DNA from: Oxalobacteraceae sp. CFBP 8761
GTDB lineage: Bacteria; Pseudomonadota; Gammaproteobacteria; Burkholderiales; Burkholderiaceae_D
DNA length: 64,000 nt
Assembly: GCA_014841595.1 (NCBI GenBank)
Contig: JACYUE010000001.1
Coordinates: 376,193-440,192 of the forward strand
Direction: 5' to 3'
Notes under the pieces: generated by a model
Seen by the model: the letters and a program-made list of their open reading frames with translations, nothing else
What the model was told of the DNA's origin: nothing
Database searches by the model: none
In this document: piece after piece, positions 27,408-37,499 of the stretch
Layout: every line of letters starts with the position of its first letter
Numbering within the stretch: position 1 is the stretch's first letter
Position numbers and translations under genes: made by a program

Positions 27408-27554
27408 AATCGGGGTCAGGTCTGACATTCGGACACGATCTCAACAGCCAGCTAGCGGGAGCTCGCTGGAGCTGGACCATGCTAATACTGGGCAGGACGC
27501 CATTGAGAATGGCTAAGCTGAGGTCGTGTCCGAATGTCAGACCTGCCCCCAGCT
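27408..27554. mobile_element. Complete 147-bp copy of the MITE-like element in cluster B
   Basis: Left end 27408-27442 and inverted right end 27520-27554 flank an interior with CCATGCTAATACTGGGCAGG and an imperfect CCAT/ATGG stem. Size and layout equal the copy at 4073-4220, but the interior differs at many positions, so the two copies diverged some time ago. Confidence 0.6.
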
Positions 27555-27791
27555 GCAAGCGGGAGCTCGCTGGAGCTGGACCATGCTAATACTGGGCGGG
27601 ATACCAATGAGAATGGCTAAGCTGAGGTCGTGTCCAAATGTCAGACCTGACCCCGGCTGTGGAAAAGGCTAAGCTGAGGCCGTGTCCGAATGTCAGACCT
27701 GCCCCCAGCTGCTATGCTAATACTGGGCAGGACACCATTGAGAATGGCTAAGCTGAGGTCGTGTCCGAATGTCAGACCTGACCCCAGCTGC

Positions 27792-28015
27792 GCGGCTGTG
27801 GAAAAGGCTAAGCTGAGGCCGTGTCCGAATGTCAGACCTGACCCCGGCTGTGGAAAAGGCTAAGCTGAGGTCGTGTCCGAATGTCAGACCTGACCCCGGC
27901 TGTGCGGCTGTGGAAAAGGCTAAGCTGAGGCCGTGTCCGAATGTCAGACCTGACCCCGGCTGTGGAAAAGGCTAAGCTGAGGTCGTGTCCGAATGTCAGA
28001 CCTGACCCCGGCTGT
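27792..28015. repeat. Exact 112-bp tandem duplication
   Basis: Bases 27792-27903 are repeated without a mismatch at 27904-28015. Each unit holds two right ends, one reading GAGGCCGTG and one GAGGTCGTG, so the duplication unit was already a dimer. Lack of divergence indicates a recent event. Confidence 0.9.
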
Positions 28016-28040
28016 GTTGCTGAATGGGATTGTGGTCGCG

Positions 28041-30380
28041 TTACGTTTTCACAGCGTCGGTTTCGGCTGCCCGCATACCCAGATCATGCGCCTTCATGCG
28101 TGCCGACAAGGCCTTGCCCTTGCGCGAGCGCTTGCCGAAGTGCGGCTCCAGGCCGGAGGCGAACAGCTCTACCGTGCGCGCCTTGTCGCCGGCCCAGGTG
28201 CCAATCACGTTCAGGCCCTTCTGATTGATCGGCTGCGCTGCCAGCATGGTTTCATTCGGCTCGAGTTCCATCAGCGTCACGCCACGGCCGCCATTGGTCA
28301 GCACCTTCATTTCGTCGATGCCGAATACCAGCACGCGGCCCTTTTCGGACAGGCAGGCGATCGCGCCGCAGCTGTCGGTCACGATCCGTGGCGGCAGCGG
28401 CGTGGCGCCGTCGTTCAGCGTGATGAATGACTTGCCGCCTTTCAGACGGCTGACCATGTCGCCCGCCTTGGTGATGAAGCCAAAGGCGTCCGACGTCGAC
28501 AGCAGCAGGCGGGTCTCGGGATTGCCAGCGAAATAATGCAGGATGCGGATACCGCCCGACAGGTCGACCAGCGTCGTGATCGGCACGCCGTCACCCCGCG
28601 AACCAGGCAGCGCCGCCACCGGCACCGAGTACACCTTGCCGTTGTCGCCAATGCCCAGCAGATGGTCGACGGTGCGGCATTCGAACGCCTTGTACAGCGA
28701 GTCGCCGGCCTTGAACGCGAACTGCGCCGGGTCGTGGCCGATGCCGGTGCGGGCACGTACCCAGCCTTTTTCGGACACGATCACGGTCACCGGCTCGTCG
28801 ACGACCTTCTGCTCGGCCACCGCGCGCTGCGCTTCTTCGATCACGGTGCGGCGCTCGTCGCCGAACTGCTTGGCGTCGGCTTCGATTTCGCGGATGATCA
28901 GGCGCTTCATCGACGATGGGTTCTCGAGGATGTCCTGCAGTTTTTCCTTCTCGCTGCGCAGGTCGGCCAGCTCTTGCTGGATCTTGATCGCTTCCAGGCG
29001 CGCCAGCTGGCGCAGGCGGATCTCGAGGATGTCTTCGGCCTGGCGTTCGCTCAGGCGGAATTCCTCGATCAGCGCGGCCTTCGGTTCGTCCGAGTTGCGG
29101 ATGATGGCGATGACCTTGTCGATGTTCAGCAGGACCGTCTCGCGGCCTTCCAGGATGTGGATGCGGTCGTTGACCTTGGCCAGCTTGAAATCGGTGCGGC
29201 GGCGGATCGTCGTGAAGCGATAGTCGATCCACTCCTGGATGATCGTGCCCAGGCCTTTTTGACGCGGACGGCCGTCGCCGCCGATCATCACCATATTGAT
29301 CGGGCTGGACGACTCGAGCGACGTGTGCGCGAGCAGCATCAGCATGAATTCGTTCTGGTCCTGGTTCTTCGACTTCGGCTCGAACACCAGGCGCACCGCG
29401 GCTTCGCGGCCCGATTCGTCGCGCACCGTGTCGAGCGCGCCCAATACCGTGTTCTTCAGCGCGAGCTGCTCGGGCAGCAGCGCCTTCTTGCCGGCCTTGA
29501 CCTTCGGGTTGGTCAGTTCTTCGATTTCTTCGAGCACGCGCTGCGACGAGCAGCCCGGCGGCAGTTCGTAGACGATCGCCTGCCACTGGCCGCGCGCCAG
29601 TTCTTCGATCTTCCAGCGCGCGCGCACCTTCATCGAGCCGCGGCCCACCGCGTACATGTCGGCGATGCTGGACGCTGGCGTGATGATCTGGCCGCCGCCC
29701 GGGAAGTCGGGGCCGGGCACGATGGTCATCAGCTCAGCGTGCGACATCTTCGGATTGCGGATCATGGCGACAGCGGCGGCAGCCACTTCGCGCAGATTGT
29801 GCGACGGGATCTCGGTGGCCAGGCCGACCGCGATGCCCGAGGCGCCGTTAAGCAGCACCATCGGCAGGCGCGCCGGCAGTGTGCGCGGCTCGGTCGTCGA
29901 GCCGTCGTAGTTCGGCTGCGAGTCGACCGTGCCCATGTCGATTTCATCCATCAGGATGCGGGCAATCGGCGTCAGGCGCGCTTCGGTGTAACGCATCGCG
30001 GCGGCGCCGTCGCCGTCGCGCGAGCCGAAGTTGCCCTGGCCATCGATCAGCGGGTAGCGCAGCGAGAAGTCCTGCGCCATGCGCACCAGTGCGTCGTACA
30101 CCGACTGGTCGCCGTGCGGGTGCAGTTTGCCGAGCACGTCGCCGACCACGGCCGCCGACTTGCGCGGCTTGGCGGTCGGGCCCAGGCCCAGTTCATTCAT
30201 CGCATACAGGATGCGACGCTGGACCGGCTTCTGGCCGTCCGACACGTCCGGCAGCGCGCGGCCCTTGACCACCGAAACGGCGTAGTCGAGGTAGGCGCGC
30301 TCGGCGAAAGTGGAGAGGGTGAGCGTCTCGACGTCGGACGGCTCGTGTTGCTGTTCAAAGAGACTTGGTTGGTTCGTCAT
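28041..30380 (-). CDS. parC: DNA topoisomerase IV subunit A
   Basis: A 779-residue type IIA topoisomerase A subunit. With ParE it decatenates daughter chromosomes and relaxes supercoils. The breakage-reunion domain includes [19 protein letters not shown] near the start and the catalytic Tyr in [11 protein letters not shown] near residue 130. The C-terminal part is a shorter beta-pinwheel than in GyrA and lacks a GyrA box, consistent with ParC. It lies 45 bases after parE. Its stop is 26 bases from repeat cluster B and no conventional terminator is visible. Confidence 0.95.
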   Translation of the reverse strand: MTNQPSLFEQQHEPSDVETLTLSTFAERAYLDYAVSVVKGRALPDVSDGQKPVQRRILYAMNELGLGPTAKPRKSAAVVGDVLGKLHPHGDQSVYDALVRMAQDFSLRYPLIDGQGNFGSRDGDGAAAMRYTEARLTPIARILMDEIDMGTVDSQPNYDGSTTEPRTLPARLPMVLLNGASGIAVGLATEIPSHNLREVAAAAVAMIRNPKMSHAELMTIVPGPDFPGGGQIITPASSIADMYAVGRGSMKVRARWKIEELARGQWQAIVYELPPGCSSQRVLEEIEELTNPKVKAGKKALLPEQLALKNTVLGALDTVRDESGREAAVRLVFEPKSKNQDQNEFMLMLLAHTSLESSSPINMVMIGGDGRPRQKGLGTIIQEWIDYRFTTIRRRTDFKLAKVNDRIHILEGRETVLLNIDKVIAIIRNSDEPKAALIEEFRLSERQAEDILEIRLRQLARLEAIKIQQELADLRSEKEKLQDILENPSSMKRLIIREIEADAKQFGDERRTVIEEAQRAVAEQKVVDEPVTVIVSEKGWVRARTGIGHDPAQFAFKAGDSLYKAFECRTVDHLLGIGDNGKVYSVPVAALPGSRGDGVPITTLVDLSGGIRILHYFAGNPETRLLLSTSDAFGFITKAGDMVSRLKGGKSFITLNDGATPLPPRIVTDSCGAIACLSEKGRVLVFGIDEMKVLTNGGRGVTLMELEPNETMLAAQPINQKGLNVIGTWAGDKARTVELFASGLEPHFGKRSRKGKALSARMKAHDLGMRAAETDAVKT

Positions 30381-30425
30381 GGTGTCTGTTCTGTTGCGCG
30401 CGGGGCGGATGGCCGGTGCGGCATA

Positions 30426-32420
<1,995 letters not shown>

Positions 32421-32487
32421 CTTGAAGAGTATTTGTAGAATGCGTTGGCATTCTATCTTGTCGAGCGGAAAAGGAAATGCTTTTTAA

Positions 32488-32503
32488 CTGTATAAATATA
32501 CAG
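32488..32503. promoter_or_regulatory. Consensus LexA (SOS) box CTGT-N8-ACAG
   Basis: CTGTATAAATATACAG matches the E. coli/betaproteobacterial LexA consensus, with alternating A/T centre and flanking A and T. It lies in the 173-base spacer between divergent parE (ATG at 32420) and the degenerate-receiver gene (ATG at 32594), so it could repress either. Confidence 0.75.
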
Positions 32504-32593
32504 TATTTTGCGCTTATGTCGTGCTTTTCGCCTTGCACCTTTGTGCTAGATTACGCTGTAAATACATAATCGATGCAAGAAGGGTGGGGCCTG

Positions 32594-33418
32594 ATGCAGC
32601 GATCCCATTGTCTGTTCACCGTGCGTCCGATCGGCTTTGATCCGGTTGAAACCGCCCGGCTGGCGGCGCTGCTCGAAGACGCGCCGGGCGCCGGGCCGTC
32701 GTATTCTTGCCTGCATGCCGACAGTTTGCAAGAGCCGGACCTGCTGATTGCGAATGGCGACAACCCGTTTGCGCTGGCACAACTGGCGTGCCGGCCTCCC
32801 GATGCGCTGCAACCGGCACTGGTCATCGGCGACAGTGACGCCACTCGTTGGCCAACCCTGACCCGCTCGCTTGACCAACGGACGCTGCACGGGCGGCTGG
32901 CCGAACTGCTCGACACGCGCGTGCATGCGCTGGCCCAGCAGGGTGCCCGTGCGCGCCGCGTGCTGGCCGAACGCCGCCGCCGTCCGCGCCTGGGGCCGGA
33001 TCTCGAAACGCCCGCATTCTACACGCGACTGCGCCGTGGCCCCGTCGATGGCCTGGTATTGATCGTCGATCAGGGGTGCAACCTGCGCAACCGGGTGGCG
33101 CAGGTGCTTGAGCCGCGCCGGATCGGCGTCGAATGGACCGACAGCCGGGCCGCCGCCGTGCGCCTGTGCGACGAGACGCCGGTGGCGCTGGTCCTGATCA
33201 ACACGGCCGCCCCGGGCATCGAACCGTATGCGCTGTGCTCATCGATCAAGGCGCAGGCCGGCGCCGGGCGCACGCCCGTGGTGTTCATGGTCGCGCCATC
33301 GTTTCAGTACGACAGCGCCCGCGCCCGGCTGGCCGGCGCGCGCGGCCTGCTCGAGACGCCCGTGGCGGGGCGCCACCTGATGCTGACCTTCCAGAAGCTG
33401 CTCGATGTGCCGGTCTGA
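32594..33418 (+). CDS. Protein with degenerate response-regulator receiver domain(s)
   Basis: A 274-residue protein. Residues about 152-270 match the receiver fold (GLVLIVDQGCNLRNRV, then a helix and VALVLINTAAPGIEPY). The phospho-acceptor Asp is replaced by Asn203, and the conserved Lys near LLETPV is Thr255, so phosphorylation is unlikely. Residues about 1-110 may be a second, more worn receiver (PALVIGDSD). A basic linker RRRRPRLG joins them. No output domain is present. I chose the ATG at 32594, which has AAGAAGGG ahead; one at 32573 has none. It starts 90 bases past an SOS box. Function unknown. Confidence 0.7.
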   Translation: MQRSHCLFTVRPIGFDPVETARLAALLEDAPGAGPSYSCLHADSLQEPDLLIANGDNPFALAQLACRPPDALQPALVIGDSDATRWPTLTRSLDQRTLHGRLAELLDTRVHALAQQGARARRVLAERRRRPRLGPDLETPAFYTRLRRGPVDGLVLIVDQGCNLRNRVAQVLEPRRIGVEWTDSRAAAVRLCDETPVALVLINTAAPGIEPYALCSSIKAQAGAGRTPVVFMVAPSFQYDSARARLAGARGLLETPVAGRHLMLTFQKLLDVPV

Positions 33419-33483
33419 GCGCATGGCGACCTTTTGTAACAACTTTGAATCGTGCGCAGCATTGCCGAAGTTATATTATTGAC

Positions 33484-34494
33484 ATGACCGAAGACGACCC
33501 CATCAAGCGCAATCCAGACGACCCCTCGCCAGAGGCGGATATCGATGAACGTCGCGAGACGCGCGTGCGCGTGCCCGACCGGCGCGCCAGCGGCGGCCAG
33601 CACGCACGCGGGCCGGCGCGCTACCTGCGCGATGGCGACAACCCGGTGGCCCTGGCCGGCCGGGTCATCACCTCGCGCTTTCGCTCGCTGCGTGAACGCT
33701 TCAGTCGCGACATCATGCAGCGCACGCTGCACATCGGTGTCTCGGCCCGCATCTTTCATCCCGAGGCGGGCGCCAAGGGGCTGCTGAGCAAGAACCTGCA
33801 GTATCTCGAGGAATCCATCGCCCAGTGGGTCATGTCGCGCGACGTGCTGGTGTTCATGATCCCGACGGTCAATACCAACGGTTTGCTCCACCCCAGCAAC
33901 ATCACGCTGCGCCACTACGCGCGTCACCTGGATGGCCTGGTGCTGCAGGGTGGGGCCGACGTCGCCCCGCAAACCTATTCCGAAACGCCCACGCGTCCCG
34001 AATGGAGCGGCGACCGCGCGCGCGACGTGTACGAGCTCGAACTGCTGCACGAATTCGTCGACGCCGGCAAACCGGTGCTGGGCGTGTGCCGTGGCTGCCA
34101 GCTGATCAACGTCGCCTTTGGCGGCACGCTGCACCAGGACGTCGCCACCGACCGTCCCGACGCGCTGGCGCATGTGCACGACCTGTACGACGCCCATCGC
34201 CACGCGATCGTGTTTCCCAAGGGCTCATCGCTCGGCCGCATGTTCCCCAATATCCAGCAGGCGATGGTCAATTCGATTCACCACCAGGCCGTCAAGGACC
34301 TGGGGCGCGATGTGCGCATCGAAGCCATGTCCGAGCCGGACGGCATCATCGAGGCGATCCGCTACCAGCGCGCCAACTTCGTCATGGGCTTGCAATGGCA
34401 CCCCGAATTTCACCGCGCGGGCGGCGTCGACCTGCTCGATTGCACGCCGGTGCTGGATGAATTCCTGCGTGCTGCGCGCGAGACGCGCCTGTAG
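33484..34494 (+). CDS. Class I glutamine amidotransferase, gamma-Glu-GABA hydrolase-like (C26)
   Basis: A 336-residue protein. Residues about 82-330 form a peptidase C26 domain like PuuD, which hydrolyses gamma-glutamyl-GABA in putrescine breakdown. The catalytic triad is visible: Cys202 in GVCRGCQ, His306 and Glu308 in QWHPEF. LDGLVLQGGADVAP precedes it. The first 80 residues are an extra charged, probably disordered Arg-rich segment not found in PuuD. No other putrescine gene is nearby, so the substrate is open. Confidence 0.85.
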   Translation: MTEDDPIKRNPDDPSPEADIDERRETRVRVPDRRASGGQHARGPARYLRDGDNPVALAGRVITSRFRSLRERFSRDIMQRTLHIGVSARIFHPEAGAKGLLSKNLQYLEESIAQWVMSRDVLVFMIPTVNTNGLLHPSNITLRHYARHLDGLVLQGGADVAPQTYSETPTRPEWSGDRARDVYELELLHEFVDAGKPVLGVCRGCQLINVAFGGTLHQDVATDRPDALAHVHDLYDAHRHAIVFPKGSSLGRMFPNIQQAMVNSIHHQAVKDLGRDVRIEAMSEPDGIIEAIRYQRANFVMGLQWHPEFHRAGGVDLLDCTPVLDEFLRAARETRL

Positions 34495-34536
34495 CACGAA
34501 ATCGCTTGCTTTCGCCGTGCGACACGGGAATAATGA

Positions 34537-34553
34537 ATGAGAATCATTCTCAT
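34537..34553 (+). promoter_or_regulatory. Fur box
   Basis: ATGAGAAT-C-ATTCTCAT is a perfect 17-base palindrome matching the Fur consensus (GATAATGATAATCATTATC) closely. It lies 35 bases ahead of the ATG at 34589, after the stop of the amidotransferase gene, and so most likely controls the small downstream gene. Confidence 0.8.
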
Positions 34554-34588
34554 CTCATTGTCTTGTTCTGGTCCATGGAGCGCTTCGC

Positions 34589-34936
34589 ATGACGATTTCC
34601 CCCACACCCACCATGCCATCCACAGCGGGCGAGCCGCGCAACCAGGACACGTTGCTGGTCGCCTCGCTCCTGCACCTGATGTCGCATTACAGCGCGAAAG
34701 GCGACGGCGAGCCGCCGTGCGTCAAGCTGGCGTCCGTGATCGAGCGCCATCTGTGCGCGCTGGCACGCCTGCCGACGATCGACCCGGTGCTGCGCGCCAC
34801 CTGCGAGCAGCTGGCCGACCAATGGGCGAACGTGGTCGACGCCAGGCTGCCGCCAGCAGCGCCTGCCAAACAGCCGCTGCTGGCGCGCTTCATGAAGACG
34901 GGCTGGGCGGGCAAGGGCGTGCCGGTGGCGGGCTGA
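34589..34936 (+). CDS. Fur-box-controlled small protein, function unknown
   Basis: A 115-residue cytosolic protein preceded by GGAG. The middle (DTLLVASLLHLMSHYSAKG, then VIERHLCALARLPTID) is predicted helical; no known domain or iron-binding cysteine cluster is seen. A perfect Fur palindrome just upstream implies induction under iron limitation. Its 3' end overlaps the convergent ArsR-type gene by 47 bases. Confidence 0.75.
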   Translation: MTISPTPTMPSTAGEPRNQDTLLVASLLHLMSHYSAKGDGEPPCVKLASVIERHLCALARLPTIDPVLRATCEQLADQWANVVDARLPPAAPAKQPLLARFMKTGWAGKGVPVAG

Positions 34937-35621
34937 CCTGATCGAGCCAGCCACGCAGGGCGGCCTCGCCCTGTGTATCGAAGGCCATGACGCGCGAACC
35001 CGCCACGCGGCGCGTCCAGCCGAGTTGTTCGAACCGGTCGAGCAGGGCGCTGCCCAGTGCGCCGGCCAGATGGTGACGCCGCTCGCTCCAGTCCAGGCAG
35101 GTGCGGCACACGGGCCGCCGCGAGCGCGCCAGTGCAGGGATGTCGACGCCCAGCTGGCCGATCAGTGACGCGCCTGGAGTCGTGAGCACCATGCCTTTGG
35201 CGCCGAAGCCGAACGCGCCTCGCGCAGCCAGCCGGTCATGCAGCACCACGCCAAGCTCGCCGGCCAGGTGGTCATAGCAGACGCGCGCCTTGCGCAGGGC
35301 TGGCGCGGACGGGCCCAGCTTCAGGTGCAGCGGCAGCGTGCCGGCGCCGAAGGCCATGCCCATCAGCGTTTCGAGCAGCGCCGCCACGTCGGCATCGGTG
35401 ATGCTGAAATACCGGTGCCGCCCCTGCGCCTGGACGGCCAGCAGCCCGGCATCGACCAGCTTGGCCAGATGAGTGCTGATCGTCTGGCGCGTGACGCCTG
35501 CCGCATCGGCCAGTTCGGTGGCGGTGAGCGCCCGCCCGGCCATCAGCAAGGTCAGGGCCTGCGCGCGCGCCTGGTCGCCGATCAGTGCGGCGATGGTAGT
35601 GATATTGGGACCGTCTCTCAT
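34890..35621 (-). CDS. ArsR-type winged-helix regulator with C-terminal extension
   Basis: A 243-residue regulator. The N-terminal 85 residues are an ArsR-like winged helix (LTATELADAAGVTRQTISTH and a beta wing GRHRYFSITD). The C-terminal part carries cysteines in RKARVCYDHLAGELG and RRPVCRTCLDWSERRHHLAG, a pattern seen in ArsR-family proteins of this long type. It is divergent from a NIPSNAP/monooxygenase pair across 72 bases and probably represses it. The signal may be a metal or oxidant sensed by the cysteines. Confidence 0.85.
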   Translation of the reverse strand: MRDGPNITTIAALIGDQARAQALTLLMAGRALTATELADAAGVTRQTISTHLAKLVDAGLLAVQAQGRHRYFSITDADVAALLETLMGMAFGAGTLPLHLKLGPSAPALRKARVCYDHLAGELGVVLHDRLAARGAFGFGAKGMVLTTPGASLIGQLGVDIPALARSRRPVCRTCLDWSERRHHLAGALGSALLDRFEQLGWTRRVAGSRVMAFDTQGEAALRGWLDQVSPPPARPCPPSPSS

Positions 35622-35642
35622 GCTTCGATCTTAACCGAAGCA
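35621..35642. promoter_or_regulatory. Probable operator TGCTTCG-N8-CGAAGCA
   Basis: Perfect 7-base inverted repeat abutting the start codon of the ArsR-type gene, in the spacer shared with the NIPSNAP gene. Position and symmetry suit autoregulation by the winged-helix protein. Confidence 0.5.
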
Positions 35643-35693
35643 TCCGGCCAGGGACCGGGACTACAGTGACCACTCCAGAACCCAGGAGTCACC

Positions 35694-36020
35694 ATGACCA
35701 TTACCTGTTTCATCCGCTACCGCATCGATCCGTTTCAGCGCGAGCAGTTTCGTGAGTATGCCGCCAACTGGGGGCGCATCATTCCCCGGCTCGGTGGCAC
35801 ATTGATCGGCTACTTCCTGCCCCATGAGGGGACCAACGACGAGGCGTGGGGGCTGGTGGGCTTTGCCAGTCTGGCCGACTACGAAGCGTACCGCACGCGC
35901 TTGAAGACGGATGATGAGGCGCGCGGCAACTTCGCGCTGGCGCGCGAGGGGCGTTTCATCGTGCGTGAAACGCGTACGTTCACCGAAGCGGTGGAGGGCA
36001 CGCTCGGGAGCCGTGCATGA
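35694..36020 (+). CDS. NIPSNAP-family protein
   Basis: A 108-residue ferredoxin-like alpha/beta dimeric-barrel protein. [20 protein letters not shown] and the [20 protein letters not shown] stretch are typical of NIPSNAP proteins, small proteins of largely unknown function in bacteria. Preceded by CAGGAG. The end overlaps the next gene by 4 bases (ATGA), so the pair is coupled. Confidence 0.85.
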   Translation: MTITCFIRYRIDPFQREQFREYAANWGRIIPRLGGTLIGYFLPHEGTNDEAWGLVGFASLADYEAYRTRLKTDDEARGNFALAREGRFIVRETRTFTEAVEGTLGSRA

Positions 36021-36361
36021 TCGCGGTCATTTTCGAAGTCGAGCCAGCCCCGCTGCGCCAGCGCGAGTACCTCGCCACGGCGCAGGCGCTGGGGGCTGCG
36101 CTCAAGGCGATCGACGGCTTCGTGTCGGTGGAACGGTTCGAATCGCTCACGCAGCCCGGCCGCTTGCTGTCGTTGTCATTCTGGCGCGATGAAGCCGCCG
36201 TGCAGCGCTGGCGCATGCTGGAAGCGCACCAGGCGGCGCAGGCTGCCGGTCGTGACGGGATGTTTTGCGACTACCGCTTGCGCGTGGCGCACGTGGTACG
36301 CGACTACGGGATGCAGCAGCGCGACCAGGCGCCGCCGGATAGCAGGGAAGTGCACGGCTGA
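36017..36361 (+). CDS. Antibiotic biosynthesis monooxygenase (ABM) domain protein
   Basis: A 114-residue dimeric alpha/beta-barrel protein of the ABM family. [20 protein letters not shown] and [14 protein letters not shown] are the family core. Such proteins act as cofactor-less oxygenases or heme/quinone-handling enzymes. It is translationally coupled to the NIPSNAP gene, and both are probably repressed by the divergent ArsR-type protein. The stop lies 10 bases from the convergent ybdK end. Confidence 0.85.
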   Translation: MIAVIFEVEPAPLRQREYLATAQALGAALKAIDGFVSVERFESLTQPGRLLSLSFWRDEAAVQRWRMLEAHQAAQAAGRDGMFCDYRLRVAHVVRDYGMQQRDQAPPDSREVHG

Positions 36362-36371
36362 CTGACGCAGC

Positions 36372-37499
36372 TCACGCCACGCGGTCGCCGCGGAAGTGCC
36401 CGATCGCTGCATTGACCATCCCTTCGACCGAGCCTTCGCGCTCGGCATGCCGGCGCAGGATTGCTGCATCGCTGCCGCCGCGCGCGGCCGCCGCCAGGTG
36501 CTGCAGCGCCTCGACGCTGCCCAGTGCTTCGGCATGCGGCAACATCCGTTCGAGCGTGGCCAGGATATCGTCGCGGATCACGATGCTGTCGTAGGTTTTC
36601 GGGTGCGTGATGCTGCCATCCAGGCCAAAGCGGCAGGCCTGGAAGCGGTTGTAGTTGTAGACGAGGTAGTCGTCTTCGACCGGGGCTTCATCTTTTTTCT
36701 CAAGCAGATGGCGGCATAGTGCCTGCAGGTAGGCGGCCAGCGCGGCGGCCCGCTCCACCGTCAGCGGCGTGTCGCAGACGCGCAGTTCGATCGTGCCGAA
36801 TTCGGGCTTGGGTCGCAGGTCCCAGTAAAAATCCTTCATGCTCTTGATGATGTTCGTGCGTTCCATCTTGGCGAAGTACACGTCGGTGAACTCCTGCCAG
36901 CTGAGCGTGAAGGGCGCACGCCCGCTCATCGGAAACGCAAATACGGAATTCAGGCGTGCCGATTCGAACAGGCTGTCATGGCCCTGCACGAACGGCGACG
37001 AGGCCGACAGCGCGATGAAGTGCGGCAGGTAGCGGTTCAGCGCGTGCAGCAGGTACATCGCATCGTCGCCATTGGCGCAGCCGATGTGCACGTGCTGGCC
37101 GAACACCGTGAACTGCTTGGCCAGATAGCCGTACAGCTGCGACAGGTATTCGTAGCGCGGCTTGGCCGAAATGCGCTGATCCGACCAGTGCTGGAACGGG
37201 TGCGTGCCACCGCCGGCGATACCGATATTGAGCGTGTCGCTGGCTGCGACGAGCGTGTTGCGGATCTCGGTCAGCTCGGCCAGCAAGGGACCATACGCCG
37301 TGTGCACGCTCGAATTAATTTCGATCATGCTCTCGGTGATCTCGGGCGTGACGTTGCCCGGGAACGGCTTGCGCTCCAGCAGGTGCATCAGGTCGGGGCT
37401 GGCGGCGGTCAGGTTGAAGTCCGACAGGTTGACCAGTTGCAGTTCGAGCTCGACCCCGAAGGTGAGCGGCGTGGACGGAGTAAACGCGTCAAGCGGCAT
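36372..37499 (-). CDS. ybdK: YbdK-family carboxylate-amine ligase (gamma-glutamyl-cysteine ligase 2)
   Basis: A 375-residue GCS2-family ATP-dependent ligase. [11 protein letters not shown] near the start, [20 protein letters not shown] in the middle and [16 protein letters not shown] are family marks. E. coli YbdK has weak gamma-glutamylcysteine ligase activity; the native substrate is unsettled. The ATG lies inside the end of the upstream antiporter gene (11-base overlap), so both are one transcript. Confidence 0.9.
   Translation of the reverse strand: MPLDAFTPSTPLTFGVELELQLVNLSDFNLTAASPDLMHLLERKPFPGNVTPEITESMIEINSSVHTAYGPLLAELTEIRNTLVAASDTLNIGIAGGGTHPFQHWSDQRISAKPRYEYLSQLYGYLAKQFTVFGQHVHIGCANGDDAMYLLHALNRYLPHFIALSASSPFVQGHDSLFESARLNSVFAFPMSGRAPFTLSWQEFTDVYFAKMERTNIIKSMKDFYWDLRPKPEFGTIELRVCDTPLTVERAAALAAYLQALCRHLLEKKDEAPVEDDYLVYNYNRFQACRFGLDGSITHPKTYDSIVIRDDILATLERMLPHAEALGSVEALQHLAAAARGGSDAAILRRHAEREGSVEGMVNAAIGHFRGDRVA

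Larger units (their letters stand above)
27285..28015. repeat. Repeat cluster B: three left ends and eight right ends of the palindromic element
   Basis: Left-type ends (GGGGTCAGGTCTGACATTC core, second copy with one change) begin at 27285, 27349 and 27408. Right-type inverted ends begin at 27520, 27624, 27676, 27755, 27815, 27867, 27927 and 27979, each about 35 bases. Partial interior blocks precede the ends at 27520, 27624 and 27755. The last four right ends lie in a 52/60/52-base rhythm joined by GGCTGTGGAAAAGGCTAAG. No coding gene is present between the terminator at 27256 and the parC stop at 28041. Confidence 0.9.

Noticed and set aside
27285..28015. CRISPR array
   Set aside because: Repeats are 35 bases with inverted copies, spacers are repeated rather than unique, and no cas gene is present.
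27941..28430. Short frames starting MSDLTPAV in and after repeat cluster B
   Set aside because: Their start and first codons are the repeat itself and the rest reads parC backwards.
34537..34941. A 134-codon frame starting inside the Fur box
   Set aside because: Its start lies on the Fur palindrome without a ribosome site and it overlaps the better gene at 34589 in another frame.
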